Source: Agelaius tricolor (Eukaryota; Chordata; Aves; Passeriformes; Icteridae). Taken from it: a DNA stretch of 64,000 nt. The notes below the pieces were generated by a model. The model did no database searches, was not told the DNA's origin, and saw nothing but the letters and a program-made list of their open reading frames with translations. Positions 30,386 through 41,099 of this stretch are shown here, piece after piece (the first letter of the stretch is position 1; each line of letters opens with the position of its first letter). A program made the position numbers and the translations under genes. The stretch covers positions 992,001 through 1,056,000 of the forward strand of contig JALJCS010000035.1 of the NCBI GenBank assembly GCA_023055355.1. Reading direction: 5' to 3'.

Positions 30386-31505
30386 CCCACAGCAGGCTGG
30401 CAGCTGGCACCTGGAGCCCTCTGAGCCCACCCAGCCACCTCCACCCTCACTGCTCTGCTGCTTTCAGTTCAGGCCTTGAGGAACACCAGGGCATCATCCC
30501 AGGCAGCAGCAATGGCTTTACTGGGAGGCTGTGGCACACACAGCCTGCACCAGGGACAGCTCCAGGTCCCCTGGGCCTCCCTGCTACCCCAGCAATCCAA
30601 ACCACAATGACAACACCTCCTTGGAAGGCAGTGGCCAGAGGGTGACATGGTTCTGGACACCACACAGTGACCAGCAGAAATTCCAAGGGAAAAACACTCA
30701 GCAGGATTTCTGCCAAAATGAATTCTGTTGCTTTTACAGCCCTGAAGTTCTACTGGTGCTGGGGGGTAAAATGGATTGGAAAAATACCCCCCAAAATGGA
30801 TCCCAGAGCAGCCCCCAGCAGAGAGGGACTCTGAACAGAATAGTAAACAGAATATTAAACAGAATATTAAACAAAGTATCCCCCCAAACCCTGTGTTGAT
30901 CAGGAGAAGGAACCAGCACAACCTTCCACTGAGCCATGGGGACAGAAGAGCCCTGGAGGGACACGAGCACATCATGAAAAATCTGCTGTGATGGGTCTGG
31001 CTTTGCCTGGGGTCAGGGCAGCCCAGCAGGGCAGGCAGCTTGTGAACACATTCCCCAGTTTATCTTGATGATGTTTGCGGTGTCACAAACATCAAGGGCT
31101 GCAAAAATACCATTTCCTTTCTGCAGTCTGACTTTCCTGGCACCTCAAAAAAACCAATGTAATGGGCTGAGGGCATTAACTGTGCTTTGTTCCTGTACTT
31201 CTTGGCAGCCTGCTGCCAGCAGCAGAGACAAGATTCCCTGTGACACCAAGGTCACAGACATCATCAGTCTCGTGCTTTCTCTCCACTTTCTTATTTTCCT
31301 TTCTCTTCTCTGTCCTTCTCCACCAAATGAGGAATTATCTGACGTATCTGCAAACTCTAAAGAGTCAGGGGGAAAAAGGGAGGGCTTTCCCCTGAAGAGG
31401 GAGGAAGGCTGACAAACACTGACTCAAACACTGCCTCTTCCTTCACTTCTGGGACTCCCAATGACAAGTTTAATTAAATTATTAAACCTTCTCACCAGGA
31501 CTCTG

Positions 31506-31910
31506 CCTCCACATCTACAACAGTACAGAAATGCACAGCCCAGCCAGGAAACAGGACAGGGGATCTCCTCCAGAGCAGATCTAACACTATTAATCCCAGA
31601 CCCACACTCTTTACCCACTCTGCCACATCCTGTGCAGCCACAGTTAACTGGCACCATCACCCAGCCTGTCTGTGCAGCCACACTGCCAACACACCAAACT
31701 GACAACACACCAAACTGACATTTAAATAAAGAAATATAGAAGCACAGAATCATTGAGGTTGGAAAAGACCTCTGAGATCATCAAGTCAGCCTCTGACTAA
31801 TCACCACCTTGTCAACCAGACCAGAGCAGCGAGTGCCACATCCAGGAGCTCCATGAACCACCACCTTCCTGGGCAGCCCCTTCCAAAATACCTAAAATCT
31901 TCCCAGACTC
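31506..31910. repeat. Interspersed repeat block, copy 2, followed by a longer CR1 fragment
   Basis: 31506-31735 repeats 27781-27990. From about 31740 the sequence ACAGAATCATTGAGGTTGG continues as a minus-strand CR1 fragment (CACATCCAGGAGCTCCATGA) to about 31910, longer than in copy 1. Confidence 0.7.
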
Positions 31911-32264
31911 TTTTCTGCCGTGGGACAGCTTCTTCCTCTTAGAGTTACTGATATCTCTAACAAAACACTGACCTTGGAAAGGCCACCAGCCCTCAGCAGG
32001 AACAATTCCTTCCTCAACAAGGCATTGTTTATTGAGGGGGGATTGGAAAAAAATGTAAAGGAAGAAAGAAAAGTATCTGAAGTATCCAGTATTATCTTCT
32101 ACAGCAGTTTCTTGTATTTAACCACCTCTCGGGCAACAAATGCCACAGGCAGCCAAACCCCTGCACTTGTGAGCAAGTCAAGGCAGGGGGAAGAGAGAAG
32201 CCCTGAGTCACTCCCAGCGCAGAGCTGGCTGTGGGTGGGAGAGCTCAGCCCTGCTCTGCTCCCC

Positions 32265-32580
32265 CTGGGGACAGGGACGTGCCAGGGGGGGAACAGAGAT
32301 CTGATCCCTGGGAAGGACAGGGATGTGCCAGGGGGGGAACAGAGATCTGATCCCTGGGAAGGACAGGGATGTGCCAGGGGGAACAGAGATCTGATCCCTG
32401 GGAAGGACAGGGACGTGCCAGGGACAGCAGGACAGGGATGTGCCGGTGGGAGCAGAGCTCAGCATCCCTCAGGAAGGACAGGGATGTGAGTGGGAGAGCA
32501 GGGCTCTGTGCCGCTGGGATAGCTCGGCTCTGTGCCGGTGGGATAGCTCGGCTCTGTGCCGCTGGGAGAGCAGGGCTGGC
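32265..32580. repeat. 46-bp minisatellite plus a short 30-bp array
   Basis: Three and a half copies of GGACAGGGATGTGCCAGGGG followed by GGAACAGAGATCTGATCCCT to about 32460. Then about three copies of CTGGGATAGCTCGGCTCTGT at 32505-32575. Confidence 0.85.
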
Positions 32581-33389
32581 TCGGGGATGTCGCTGCTCTC
32601 CTCCCAGCGCATCCTTCCAGCCCGTCTGCTGCAATTCGGGTCACGCTCGTCACCCGGGAGGGCACGTTCAGGCACAGCACACGGGGCTCTCGGGGAGGAT
32701 ACCAACCCCGCAGAGAAACCCTGGCGGAATGACGGACGGAACGACGGACAAACACCCATGTCAGCCAGGCGGCACTGAGCTCCCCCGGCCTGTCCTCAGC
32801 ACCCCCGCGGGGATGACTCCATCACCTCCTCCCTTCCCCTCCAGCATCCCAGCACCAATTCCGGGAGGAATTTCTTCCTGAAAAAGACGCTGCGCCCTGG
32901 GCACAGGATCGATCGGGGATTTTACGAGAATAGACGCAAACCACGCGTCCAGCTCGCTGCCGGTGACGGGAAAACGCCCAGGCGGGGCGCCGAGGCCGGC
33001 CGAGCGGCGGGCAGGGCCCGGGACAGCTCCGAGCCCCGGCGGGCAGGGCCCGGGACAGCTCCGAGCCCCGAGCCCCGGCGCGGCCGGGCCGGCGCCGCTC
33101 CCGGCGGAGGGACCGGGGACCGGCCAGGGCGGCGGCCGAGCGGGACCGCGCCGTGACTGACACCGCCCGCGGCCAATGGGAGGCGGCGCCGCCGCGCCCG
33201 CAGCCAATGGCGCGGCCCGGGGGCGGGCCCTGCCCCGTTGTCAATTTCCAGCCAATCGCGGCGCGGAGCGGGGCCCGCAGCACCCCCGGCCCCCTCCCCG
33301 CCCGCCCCGCGCCCCCCGCCCGCCGCGCCGGGCCCCGCTCGCTGGGGCCGCCCGGGGAGCCCCGGGCCGGGCCCGGCCCCGCCGCTCAC

Positions 33390-33480
33390 CGGAGCGCATC
33401 CCCTGTCACAGCCGCCGCCGCGCGCGCCCGCCGGGGCCGCCTCATCCGGGGACTGGGGGGCGAGGCCGGCGCGTGATGCA
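33390..33480 (-). other. NDEL1: Putative non-coding exon 1 of NDEL1
   Basis: Inferred only from the strong 5' splice site at 33389/33390 in the CpG island and the need for a 5' UTR exon, as in mammals. The upstream edge is a guess. Confidence 0.35.
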
Positions 33481-33554
33481 AGAGCCGGCGGGGGCGGGGG
33501 CGCTGTCGTCACATGAGGGGCAGGGCCGGGGTGGCGGGGGCGTGGCCTGGGCGG

Positions 33555-33695
33555 TGCCGGTTCCCGGTGCCGCTTCCGGTGTCGCTCCCCTGTGTCGCTC
33601 CCCGGTGCCGGTTCCCGGTGCCGCTCCCCGGTGCCGCTCCCCGCTCCGGGCACCGGTGTCGCTCCCCGGTGCCCGCCCCCGGTGCCGGTGCCGCC
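33555..33695. repeat. GC-rich 13-bp-like tandem repeat at the CpG island edge
   Basis: Repeats of CCGGTGCCGCTCCC / CCGGTGTCGCTCCC, about ten imperfect copies. Confidence 0.8.
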
Positions 33696-33924
33696 GCTGG
33701 TTCTCGTCCCGTTCGCCCCCTGGCCCCGTCAAGCACGGCGAGAGGATCCGCCCTGCCCCGCCCCGCTCGCCCCCGTCCCACCGGCAGTCCCCGGGGTGAG
33801 GTGGTCCCGCTCTCCTCCCTTTGCAGCTTTCGCGAGCTGCCCCCTGCCCGTCCTCCGCCGCTCTGCTCCGGTGACCCCGCAGGGGCTCACCCAGACACGG
33901 GCATGGACATCGTCCCTGCCTCGG

Positions 33925-34462
33925 GGTTCAGGACATCCATCCCTCGGGGTTCAGGACGTCCATCCCTCGGGGTTCAGCACATCCATCCCTCGGGGTTCAG
34001 CACATCCACCCCTCGGGGTTCAGCACATCCATCCCTCGGGGCTCAGGACATCCATCCCTCGGGGTTCAGCACATCCATCCCTCGGGGTTCAGCACATCCA
34101 CCCCTCGGGGCTCAGGACATCCATCCCTCGGGGTTCAGGACATCCATCCCTCGGGGCTCAGAACATCCATCCCTCGGGGTTCAGCACATCCATCCCTCGG
34201 GGCTCAGGACATCCATCCCTCGGGGTTCAGGACATCCAATCCTCGGGGCTCAGAACATCCTGAGTCCCTCGGGGTTCAGGACATCCATCCCTCGGGGCTC
34301 AGGACATCCATCCCTCGGGGCTCAGGACATCCATCCCTCGGGGTTCAGGACATCCATCCCTCGGGGTTCAGGACATCCAATCCTCGGGGCTCAGAACATC
34401 CTGAGTCCCTCGGGGTTCAGCACATCCATCCCTCGGGGTTCAGCACATCCATCCCTCGCGAT
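33925..34462. repeat. 23-bp minisatellite upstream of NDEL1
   Basis: About 23 copies of CATCCATCCCTCGGGGTTCA followed by GSA or GMA. It starts 125 bases beyond the CpG island. CpG (TCGG) is kept in nearly every copy. The 448-codon frame across it is an artefact. Confidence 0.95.
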
Positions 34463-35349
34463 CCCAGGACCTCCCTCCCTCCGGGGATCTCTGGGGCGGG
34501 CAGGGGCAGCTCCTCCTCCTTCCTCCGCATCCCGCGCCCGCTGCCTCACCCCCCGCACGCGGAGTCTGTCCCCGGAGCAGGGAACTCTGAGGTTTTTGGA
34601 GCTCCCCAGGGACCCCCGCTGGCCCCGAGCTGAGCCCAGCAGAGCTGACAGCCTCCACGGCCGTCCCTGTCCATCGTGCCTTCCTCCTTCCCGTTTTCTG
34701 GGCACAGCGTGTCCCTCCGGGGGCTGCCCCACCGCTGTCCCCGCAGTCCCCGGGCTGCTCGGGTTCCTCCGCAGGGCTCCCGGGCGGGCCGTGCCCCGCA
34801 GCTCCCCGGCACTGCCCCGATACTCCGGCTGGCTTCGTGTTTCATTTCCTGCCCTGTAATTAGCGTGCGGGCTGTCATTAGCGGCGGGCGGGGCAGCCGG
34901 GATGCCCCTGTGCTTCCCTCGGCAGAAGGACACCTGGGACAGGTGCACCGCACCTGGGACAGCCGCTGGGCACAATGCCACCATGGCCACCTCTGTCCCC
35001 AGAACCACCTCCCACCCATCCGCGCATGGGGTTATCCGTGCTGCATTTCCCATGGATTGCTGCAGACAGCCCGAGGATGAAGGGCACACACCTGTCCCCA
35101 GCAGGGTGTCCAGCCAGCCTCGCCGTCCCCTGAGCCCTGCACGGGCCTTTCTGGGTCACCCGGTGTCACCTGGGTGCTGCACAAGGCCACAAATGCTGCT
35201 GAGCCACGTCAGAGCAGCGGGCAGGACGTGCAGCACTGCACGGCCCCGAGACACCTGAATCAGAGGCAGGGCAAGCCACAGCGTCCTGGGAGCAGTGACA
35301 AACCTCCCCTGGTGACAAACCACCCTTGAGCCACCTCATCCCTGCTGGG

Positions 35350-35485
35350 AGCACAGCCTTGTTCCCAGGACACCTTCCCTGTGCCCTCTGCTCCCAGCCT
35401 TGTTCCCAGGACACCTTCCCTGTGCCCTCTGCTCCCAGCCTTGTTCCCAGGACACCTTCCCTGTGCTCTCTGCTCCCAGATGATG
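35350..35485. repeat. 41-bp tandem repeat, three copies
   Basis: CAGCCTTGTTCCCAGGACAC followed by CTTCCCTGTGCCCTCTGCTCC, three near-perfect copies. Confidence 0.88.
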
Positions 35486-36108
35486 CTGGTGCTGCCACAG
35501 CCTGGACCAACCCACCCAGCTGTCACCTTCTCCCTCCCTCTGACCGTGCCCTTGGCTCGCTGTCACCCTCTCTGGAGGGCAGGGAGGGACATCGAGGTGG
35601 CTGTGCAGAATCTGGAGGCCCATCTGGGAGAATATCTCCTTTCCCAGGATCCTGAGCACTGCAGAAGGCAGCAGGAAATGTCCTGCATGGAGTGTCCCAC
35701 AAGGTCCTGGTGCAGCCTTTTCCTCACTCTTTAATGGCAGAGCAGCCCCTCTGAGGGGACAGAAGTGTCCCTGAGGGGGAATGAGCCAAGCTGAGGTTGC
35801 ACTGGGGAGCTCTGGGGGTCAGAGGGCTCTGTCTGCACATCTGTCTGCACCCCTGGCTGTTTGTCCGTGGGAACAAGGGGTCAGTGCTGCCCCACACCAG
35901 GAGGTTTGGGGTGCCTCGCTCTGCTGGATCATGCCCCATGCTGGATCTGCAATCAGAACACAAATCCTGGCTTGGGAGGCAGCTGGAAATGAGCTCTGAG
36001 AACGAGGGGCTCTCCTTTACAGAACAGCCAAGGCTGTGTCCATTCAATCCTAAATTAATTCCCCAAGGAATTAACCTGCCCCCGACCCACGGAGCAGCAC
36101 AGCCCTGG

Positions 36109-36300
36109 TTTCTCTTCTCTTCTCTTCTCTTCTCTTCTCTTCTCTTCTCTTCTCTTCTCTTCTCTTCTCTTCTCTTCTCTTCTCTTCTCTTCTCTTCTCT
36201 TCTCTTCTCTTCTCTTCTCTTCTCTTCTCTTCTCTTCTCTTCTCTTCTCTTCTCTTCTCTTCTCTTCTCTTCTCTTCTCTTCTCTTCTCTTCTCTTCTCC
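36109..36300. repeat. (TTCTC)n microsatellite, about 190 bp uninterrupted
   Basis: About 38 perfect TTCTC units with pure pyrimidine on the plus strand and pure purine on the minus strand. Long length without interruption suggests a young, unstable or mutating locus. Confidence 0.97.
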
Positions 36301-36714
36301 TCTCTCCTCTGGGATCCTTTAACCCCACGCTGTGCTCCCGGTGCCTCCTCTCCCGGCAGCAGGCAGGGATGCCAGCAGTGCTACCAAAGCCACCTTTCCC
36401 AGCCGGTTGGTGACAAAGGCCGGGCGCTGGGGGCTGTTTTTCCCAGGGGTGCCCGCCCGGTTAAGCGCGGTTTCGGGGGGTGTTTGCGGCGGGGCGGCCC
36501 CGCTGTCCCGCATTGTGCGCGGGGCTGTTCCCACGCGGCAGCACAAAGGAGCAGTCACTCAGCATTAGCGACAGCACAAAGCGGCTCCTGCTGCCCCCCG
36601 ACCCCTCCCGGGGCGGCCGGACAGACACACGGACTGCAGCAAAACGGGTGGGGAATGAGCGGGGGGTGAGTAAATCTGATACCCTCGCCACAGCCCGTGG
36701 TGGTGGGGGAAAAC

Positions 36715-36892
36715 AACAACTTTAGGGAGGGAAAACAACACCTTTGGGGGGGAACACAGCACCTTTGGGGAGGGAAAACAACACCTTTTGGGGGGGAACA
36801 CAGCACCTTTGGGGAGGGAACACAACACCTTTGGGGGGGGAACAGGGAACACAGCACCTTTGGGGGGGGAACACAGCACCTTTGGTGGGCAG
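36715..36892. repeat. ~22-27-bp tandem repeat with G runs
   Basis: About seven copies of GGGGGGAACACAGCACCTTT and a GGGAGGGAAAACAACACCTT variant, carrying runs of 5-8 G. Confidence 0.9.
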
Positions 36893-37124
36893 TAAGTGGT
36901 GAAGGAGCCCCTGGAGCTGCTCTCCCAGGCACGGGAGCGGGGGCTGAGTGGCTCTGCACGAGGGGGATGGATCAAATCCCCCCCATTTGGTGTCAGAATA
37001 AGGCTCGGGGTCATTCCCGGGGGTTTGGTGGCACCAGCAGGGAGGCAGGGCCAGGGCAGGGCTGTGCCACCACCCCGGTCCCTCTGCAGCCTCTGGAGGG
37101 GGAGCAGAGACCAGAGCAGGGTTT

Positions 37125-37475
37125 GGGGTCACAGGGTTTAGGTTACAGGGTTTGAGGTCACAGAGTTGGGGTCACAGGGTTGGGGTCACAGGGTTGGGGT
37201 CAGAGGGTTTGGGGTCACAGGTTTGGGGTCACAGTGTTTGGGGTCACAGGTTTGGGGTCACAGGTTTGGTGTCACAGGGTTGGGGTCACAGGGTTGGGGT
37301 CACAGGGATGGGGTCACAGGGTTGGGGTCACAGGTCTGGGGTCACATGTTTGGGGTCACAGGGTTGGTGTCACAGTGTTGGTGTCACAGGTTTGGGGTCA
37401 CAGGGTTTGGGGTCACAGGGTTGGGGTCACAGGTTTGGGGTCACAGGGTTGGGGTCACAGGGTTGGGGTCACTCC
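37125..37475. repeat. 14-bp minisatellite (GGGGTCACAGGGTT)
   Basis: About 24 copies, with 13-15-bp variants. Every unit carries GGGTCA or GTGTCA. Confidence 0.95.
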
Positions 37476-38029
37476 CAGCTGTTCCTTGTGTAGGACAAGC
37501 GTTCACCCCATGGAATGGCAGGGGAAGAGCAGATCCCCTGCTCCCGGGGGGAAGGGGCAGCTCCCGGCTGGTGGGCACTGTCCCCCCTCACCCTGGCACC
37601 CCGGCCTGCCCTCGGTGCTGCCGGCGTGCGCTCCTGGTGCCAAAGCACAGCCGAGAGCACCATCTCCTGGGCACCGCAGAAACCAGCGAGGAGAGCCCGA
37701 ACGAGGAGCTGCCCTTGTGCATTTTAGGCTGCCTTGGCTCAAGTGGTCTCCTCGTGATGGGGTCCATCCTGCCAGGTGCCTGAGGAGCAGAATGGACACC
37801 CCAGAAAGAAAGAAAACAATGATTTCCCGCTCTAATTCAAGCAAAGCAAGCGTGGGGGGAGATGGATAAGCTTGTGGGGGCTGAGAGCAGGGTGAGGGAT
37901 GGGCAGCGGGGTGAGAGCCCATCCCCGGTGCAGGAGCCGCTGCAGGATGTGCAGCTCAGCCCGCGCTGCAGCCCCAGAGGCTCCCGGCACCCCTTCAGTG
38001 CCGGATTCCTTGGGCTGACCCCGCAGCAT

Positions 38030-38191
38030 CACACGGGGATGGCAGGACCGTGCCTCCTGTCCTGTCCCTGTCCCTGTCCCTGCAGCATCACACGGGGATG
38101 GCAGGACCGTGCCTCCTGTCCTGTCCCTGTCCCTGTCCCTGTCCCCGTCCCCGTCCCCGCAGCATCACACGGGGATGGCAGGACCGTGCCT

Positions 38192-38228
<37 letters not shown>

Positions 38229-38235
38229 TATCTCT
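38030..38235. repeat. Compound repeat: ~60-bp units containing (CCCTGT)n
   Basis: Three copies of GCATCACACGGGGATGGCAG followed by GACCGTGCCTCCTGTC, each ending in a variable run of CCCTGT hexamers. Confidence 0.9.
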
Positions 38236-39084
38236 GTCCCTGCCCCCGCGCCTGACGCCGGCTCCTCGCCCACTCCCGGGCCAAGCGGGCCAGCGGAGCC
38301 CTTTAAAGGCGAACGGGTTCCTCCGCATTCACTCCGCGGGAGCTGTCCCTGCTTGTCCCTCCCTGTCCCTGCTTGTCCCTCCCTGTCCCAGCTCGTCCCT
38401 GCCCTGTCCCCGCTCCAGCCTTTGCACAACGCGCCCTCCTCAGACGCAGCCGGCACCCGGTGTCCCAGGGGTGTCCCCAAGGTGTCCCGGAGCTGTCCCG
38501 GGCCAGCCCCGTGCCTGGGCACAGCCGTGCATGGAGGGGCCGCTGCCCTGGGGCCCCACAGCAGGTAAGGGGGGGATTTAGGGGCACGGGGTGAGGGAGG
38601 GAGGGAGGGGAGCAGCCATCCCAGATCCCTCCTGAGCCAGGGCAGGAGCCTGGCTCTGTTCCGTGCCAGGAGGGGGGGCTCCTGCTGTCCCTGTGGCCGT
38701 GGGTGACAGCCCTGCAGGAGCAGGGCAGCCTGGCCAGGGCTGGCAGAACCCCAGACCGGCTGGGAGGGTGGCCATGGCACAGCCGGGTGTGAGAACAGGG
38801 GAGCGGCCTGGGCGGGGGCTGGAAATGCCACCAGGGCTGGAAACACCTGCAGCTTGAGGAAGGTCAGGCTCCTGAGCTGCTCTGAGGGCTGAGGGAGCTG
38901 TCCCCTCTCCCTTCTCCTCCGTGCCCTCTCCCTTTGTGCCCGGGGAGAGGCAGGGCAGGGCTTCAGCCCCATGGCAGCGCCCCACACTGCTCTGGGGCTG
39001 GGCTGGGCTGGGCTGGCTCTGCCTCCCTCCTCTCTGACTAACCCTGGCACAGGCTGGCTGCACCCAGCTCCAGCCTGAGCGTGC

Positions 39085-39400
39085 CCATGGCCTGGCCACC
39101 ATGGCCTGGTCACCAGCACGGCCTGGTCACCACCATGGCCTGGCCACCAGCACAGCCTGGCCACCACCATGGCCTGGCCACCAGCATGGCCTGGTCACCA
39201 GCACGGCCTGGCCACCACCATGGCCTGGCCACCACCATGGCCTGGCCACCACCATGGCCTGGTCACCACCATGGCCTGGCCACGAGCACAGCCTGGCCAC
39301 CATGGCCTGGCCACCAGCACGGCCTGGTCACCAGCATGGCCTGGCCACTATGGCCTGGCCACCACCATGGCCTGGCCACCAGCCTGGGCCATCCCCCAGC
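39085..39400. repeat. 17-bp minisatellite (CATGGCCTGGCCACCAC)
   Basis: About 18 copies with CAG, TCAC and GAG variants. Three units equal 51 bases, so frames stay open. Confidence 0.95.
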
Positions 39401-39804
39401 AGCCTGGAAGGAGCCCAGTGTGTGTGTCTGCTTCCTGCCCTGGCCGTGTCACCTCCCTGGCCGTGTCACCTCCCTGCTCCACCAGTCTGGCTGCTCCAGG
39501 CTCCCCCAGGCCCCTTGGAGGTCTCTGGGATGGGAGCAGCTCCCTGTCCTTGGCAGGTTCCAGCCTGGGATGGGAATTCCCAGCTCCCAGCAGCTGAGCA
39601 CAGAGGCACAGGTGACACAGTGTGAGTCTGGGATGGCACAGTGTGAGTCTGGAGTGGCACAGTCTGTGTCTGCAATGGCACAGTCTGTGTCTGCAATTTC
39701 TGCAGAGCAGGCAGGGCTCTGTGCAGGGGCTCAGCCAGGGATTTTTGCCCTGCAGGGCTCTGGGGCTGGGATCCTCCCTCCATCCCTGCCCAGGGGCTAA
39801 ACCG

Positions 39805-39905
39805 TGCTGAGAGTGGCCAGGCCATGGTGGGCACCCATCCCAGGCCATGGTGGGCACCCATCCCACCTGAGAGGGGCCAGGCCATGGTGGGCACCCATCC
39901 CACCC
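39805..39905. repeat. ~28-bp tandem repeat
   Basis: Three to four copies of GGCCATGGTGGGCACCCATC, with or without CACCTGAGAGGGGCCA. Confidence 0.85.
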
Positions 39906-39959
39906 CATGAGGAATTGCCAAGGGCTGGAGACAGGACCCAGGGAATGGCTTCAGACTGA

Positions 39960-40105
39960 CCCAGGGCAGGGCTGGATGGGATCTTGGGAACTGGGAATTG
40001 TTCCCTGGCAGGGCTGGATGGGATCTTGGGAATGGGGAATTGTTCCCTGGCAGGGCTGGATGGGATCTTGGGAATTGGGAATTGTTCCCTGACAGGGTGG
40101 GCAGT
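39960..40105 (+). repeat. CR1-derived ~43-bp tandem repeat
   Basis: Three copies of GGCAGGGCTGGATGGGATCT followed by TGGGAATTGGGAATTGTTCC. GGCAGGG-TTGGA wording is from the CR1 3' region. The reverse complement of the same motif is independently tandem at 54535-54715. Confidence 0.75.
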
Positions 40106-40210
40106 GCCTGGAGGGCAGGGAGGAGCAGAGCTGAAGACATGGACAGTGCTGATCGCTGCCACCTGAGCCTGATTAACCCCTTGTGCCCCTCCTCGGCCAG
40201 CACAGCAGGG

Positions 40211-40888
40211 ATGTCCGAGCCCCTCCCCAGCAATGAGGCTGCCCCGGCCGAGTGCCCCGTGTGCTACGAGCGGTTCCAGCCCCTGGAGGCCACGCACCGC
40301 CGGCTCAGCTGCGGCCACACCTTCTGCCACGACTGCCTGGTGAAGTGCCTGCTGTCGGCCAAGCTGGGCGGGCACGTCCAGAGCAGCATCGTGTGCCCCG
40401 TGTGCCGCTTCGTCACCTTCCTCAGCAGGAAGAAGGTTCTGTGGCTGCCCAGGGCCACCGACCCCCGCCTGCTGCAGGTGCCCCTGGCACAGCTGGCCAG
40501 GAGCGAGGCCACCAACACCCTGGAGGTGCCCCTGTCGCCATCCTCCCTGTCCCAGCTGGCCAAGAGTGAGCCCCCCAACACCCTGGAGGTGCCATTGTCC
40601 CCATCCTCTCTGTCCCAGCTGTCCAAGAACGAGCCCCCCAACACCCTGGAGGTGCCCCTGTCCCCATCCTCCCTGTCCCAGCTGGCCAGGAGCGAGCCCC
40701 CCAACACGCTGGTGGTCCCCAGCCACTTCGTGCTGCCGGAGCAGAGCCTGGGGCGGGTTGCCCCCGGAGCGGGGCTGGCACGGGAGGCTCACATCTTTGT
40801 CATCAGCGATCACGGCATGCCCCTGCTGGCCGCCCAGCGCTGCGCCTCGGGGCTGCCCGGCAGCTCCGGGGGGGACGCGGCCAGCGCA

Positions 40889-40920
<32 letters not shown>

Positions 40921-41044
40921 CAGCCTGGCGCTGGGGCTGCAGTGCTGCCAGTCCCCCATGGCCCTGGCCGTGATGCTGGTGCTGACCGTGGCCATGCTGG
41001 CCGCCGTGCTGCCCTGGCTGCTGCTGGTCAGGAGGGACTTGTAG
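40211..41044 (+). CDS. RNF222: RING finger protein 222, single-exon CDS
   Basis: 277 residues; mammalian RNF222 is about 220. The N-terminal C3HC4 RING has C15, C18, C34, H36, C39, C42, C62 and C65 (AECPVCYERF, SCGHTFCHDCLVK, VCPVCRFVTFL). It predicts a zinc-binding E3 ubiquitin ligase module; the substrate is unknown. A hydrophobic segment at about 249-272 (PMALAVMLVLTVAMLAAVL) and the end PWLLLVRRDL anchor the protein, and HIFVISDHGMP matches the family. Extra length comes from a 21-residue tandem repeat (94-170, NTLEVPLSPSSLSQL) and a Gly-Ser run near 226-236. The ATG at 40211 was chosen because MSEPLP aligns with the family start; the Met at 39998 lies in a CR1-derived array. It is head-to-head with NDEL1 as in human. 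Confidence 0.92.
40490..40721 (+). repeat. 63-bp tandem repeat inside the RNF222 coding sequence
   Basis: Three and a half in-frame units of 21 codons (QLARSE-NTLEVPLSPSSLS) between the RING and the membrane anchor. Units two and three are nearly identical in DNA, suggesting recent duplication. Confidence 0.92.
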
Positions 41045-41099
41045 CACGGCCGGGACACCGGGGCAGTGTCGCTGGTGCGGGACACAGCCGAGATGGAGC

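Larger units (their letters stand above)
23097..33389 (-). other. NDEL1 intron 1 (about 10.3 kb)
   Basis: Inferred intron between the CpG-island first exon and exon 2. It holds two LTRs (23334, 29990), a 30-bp minisatellite (25085), a 40-bp AT-rich array (26025), a repeated block (27781 and 31506) and a 46-bp array (32265). A three-copy 14-bp AAACAGAATATT run lies at 30836-30880. No coding exon seen. Confidence 0.6.
32930..33800 (-). promoter_or_regulatory. CpG island and likely NDEL1 promoter
   Basis: CpG-dense sequence with many GC boxes and no TATA box. Three CCAAT boxes stand at 33173, 33204 and 33252 (plus orientation). The strongest minus-strand donor, GGATGCGCTCCG|GTGAGCGG, ends a putative non-coding exon 1 at 33390. 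The TSS would then be at about 33400-33500. The CCAAT boxes would fall just inside intron 1, so either the TSS is lower than I infer or they drive divergent transcription. Confidence 0.65.
33800..40210. other. NDEL1-RNF222 head-to-head intergenic region
   Basis: No coding exon recognised. It holds eight or more tandem arrays, listed separately, in GC-rich unique sequence. RNF222 may have 5' non-coding exons here, as in mammals. A possible acceptor (CCTCCTCGGCCAG) ends at 40200, ten bases before its ATG. Confidence 0.5.

Noticed and set aside
33513..34859. 448-codon plus-strand frame beside the NDEL1 CpG island
   Set aside because: Mostly the 23-bp minisatellite plus GC-rich promoter DNA, which lacks stops by composition.
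39998..40210. Upstream in-frame Met that would lengthen RNF222 by 71 residues
   Set aside because: The extension translates CR1-derived tandem repeats, and the conserved protein starts at MSEPLP (40211).
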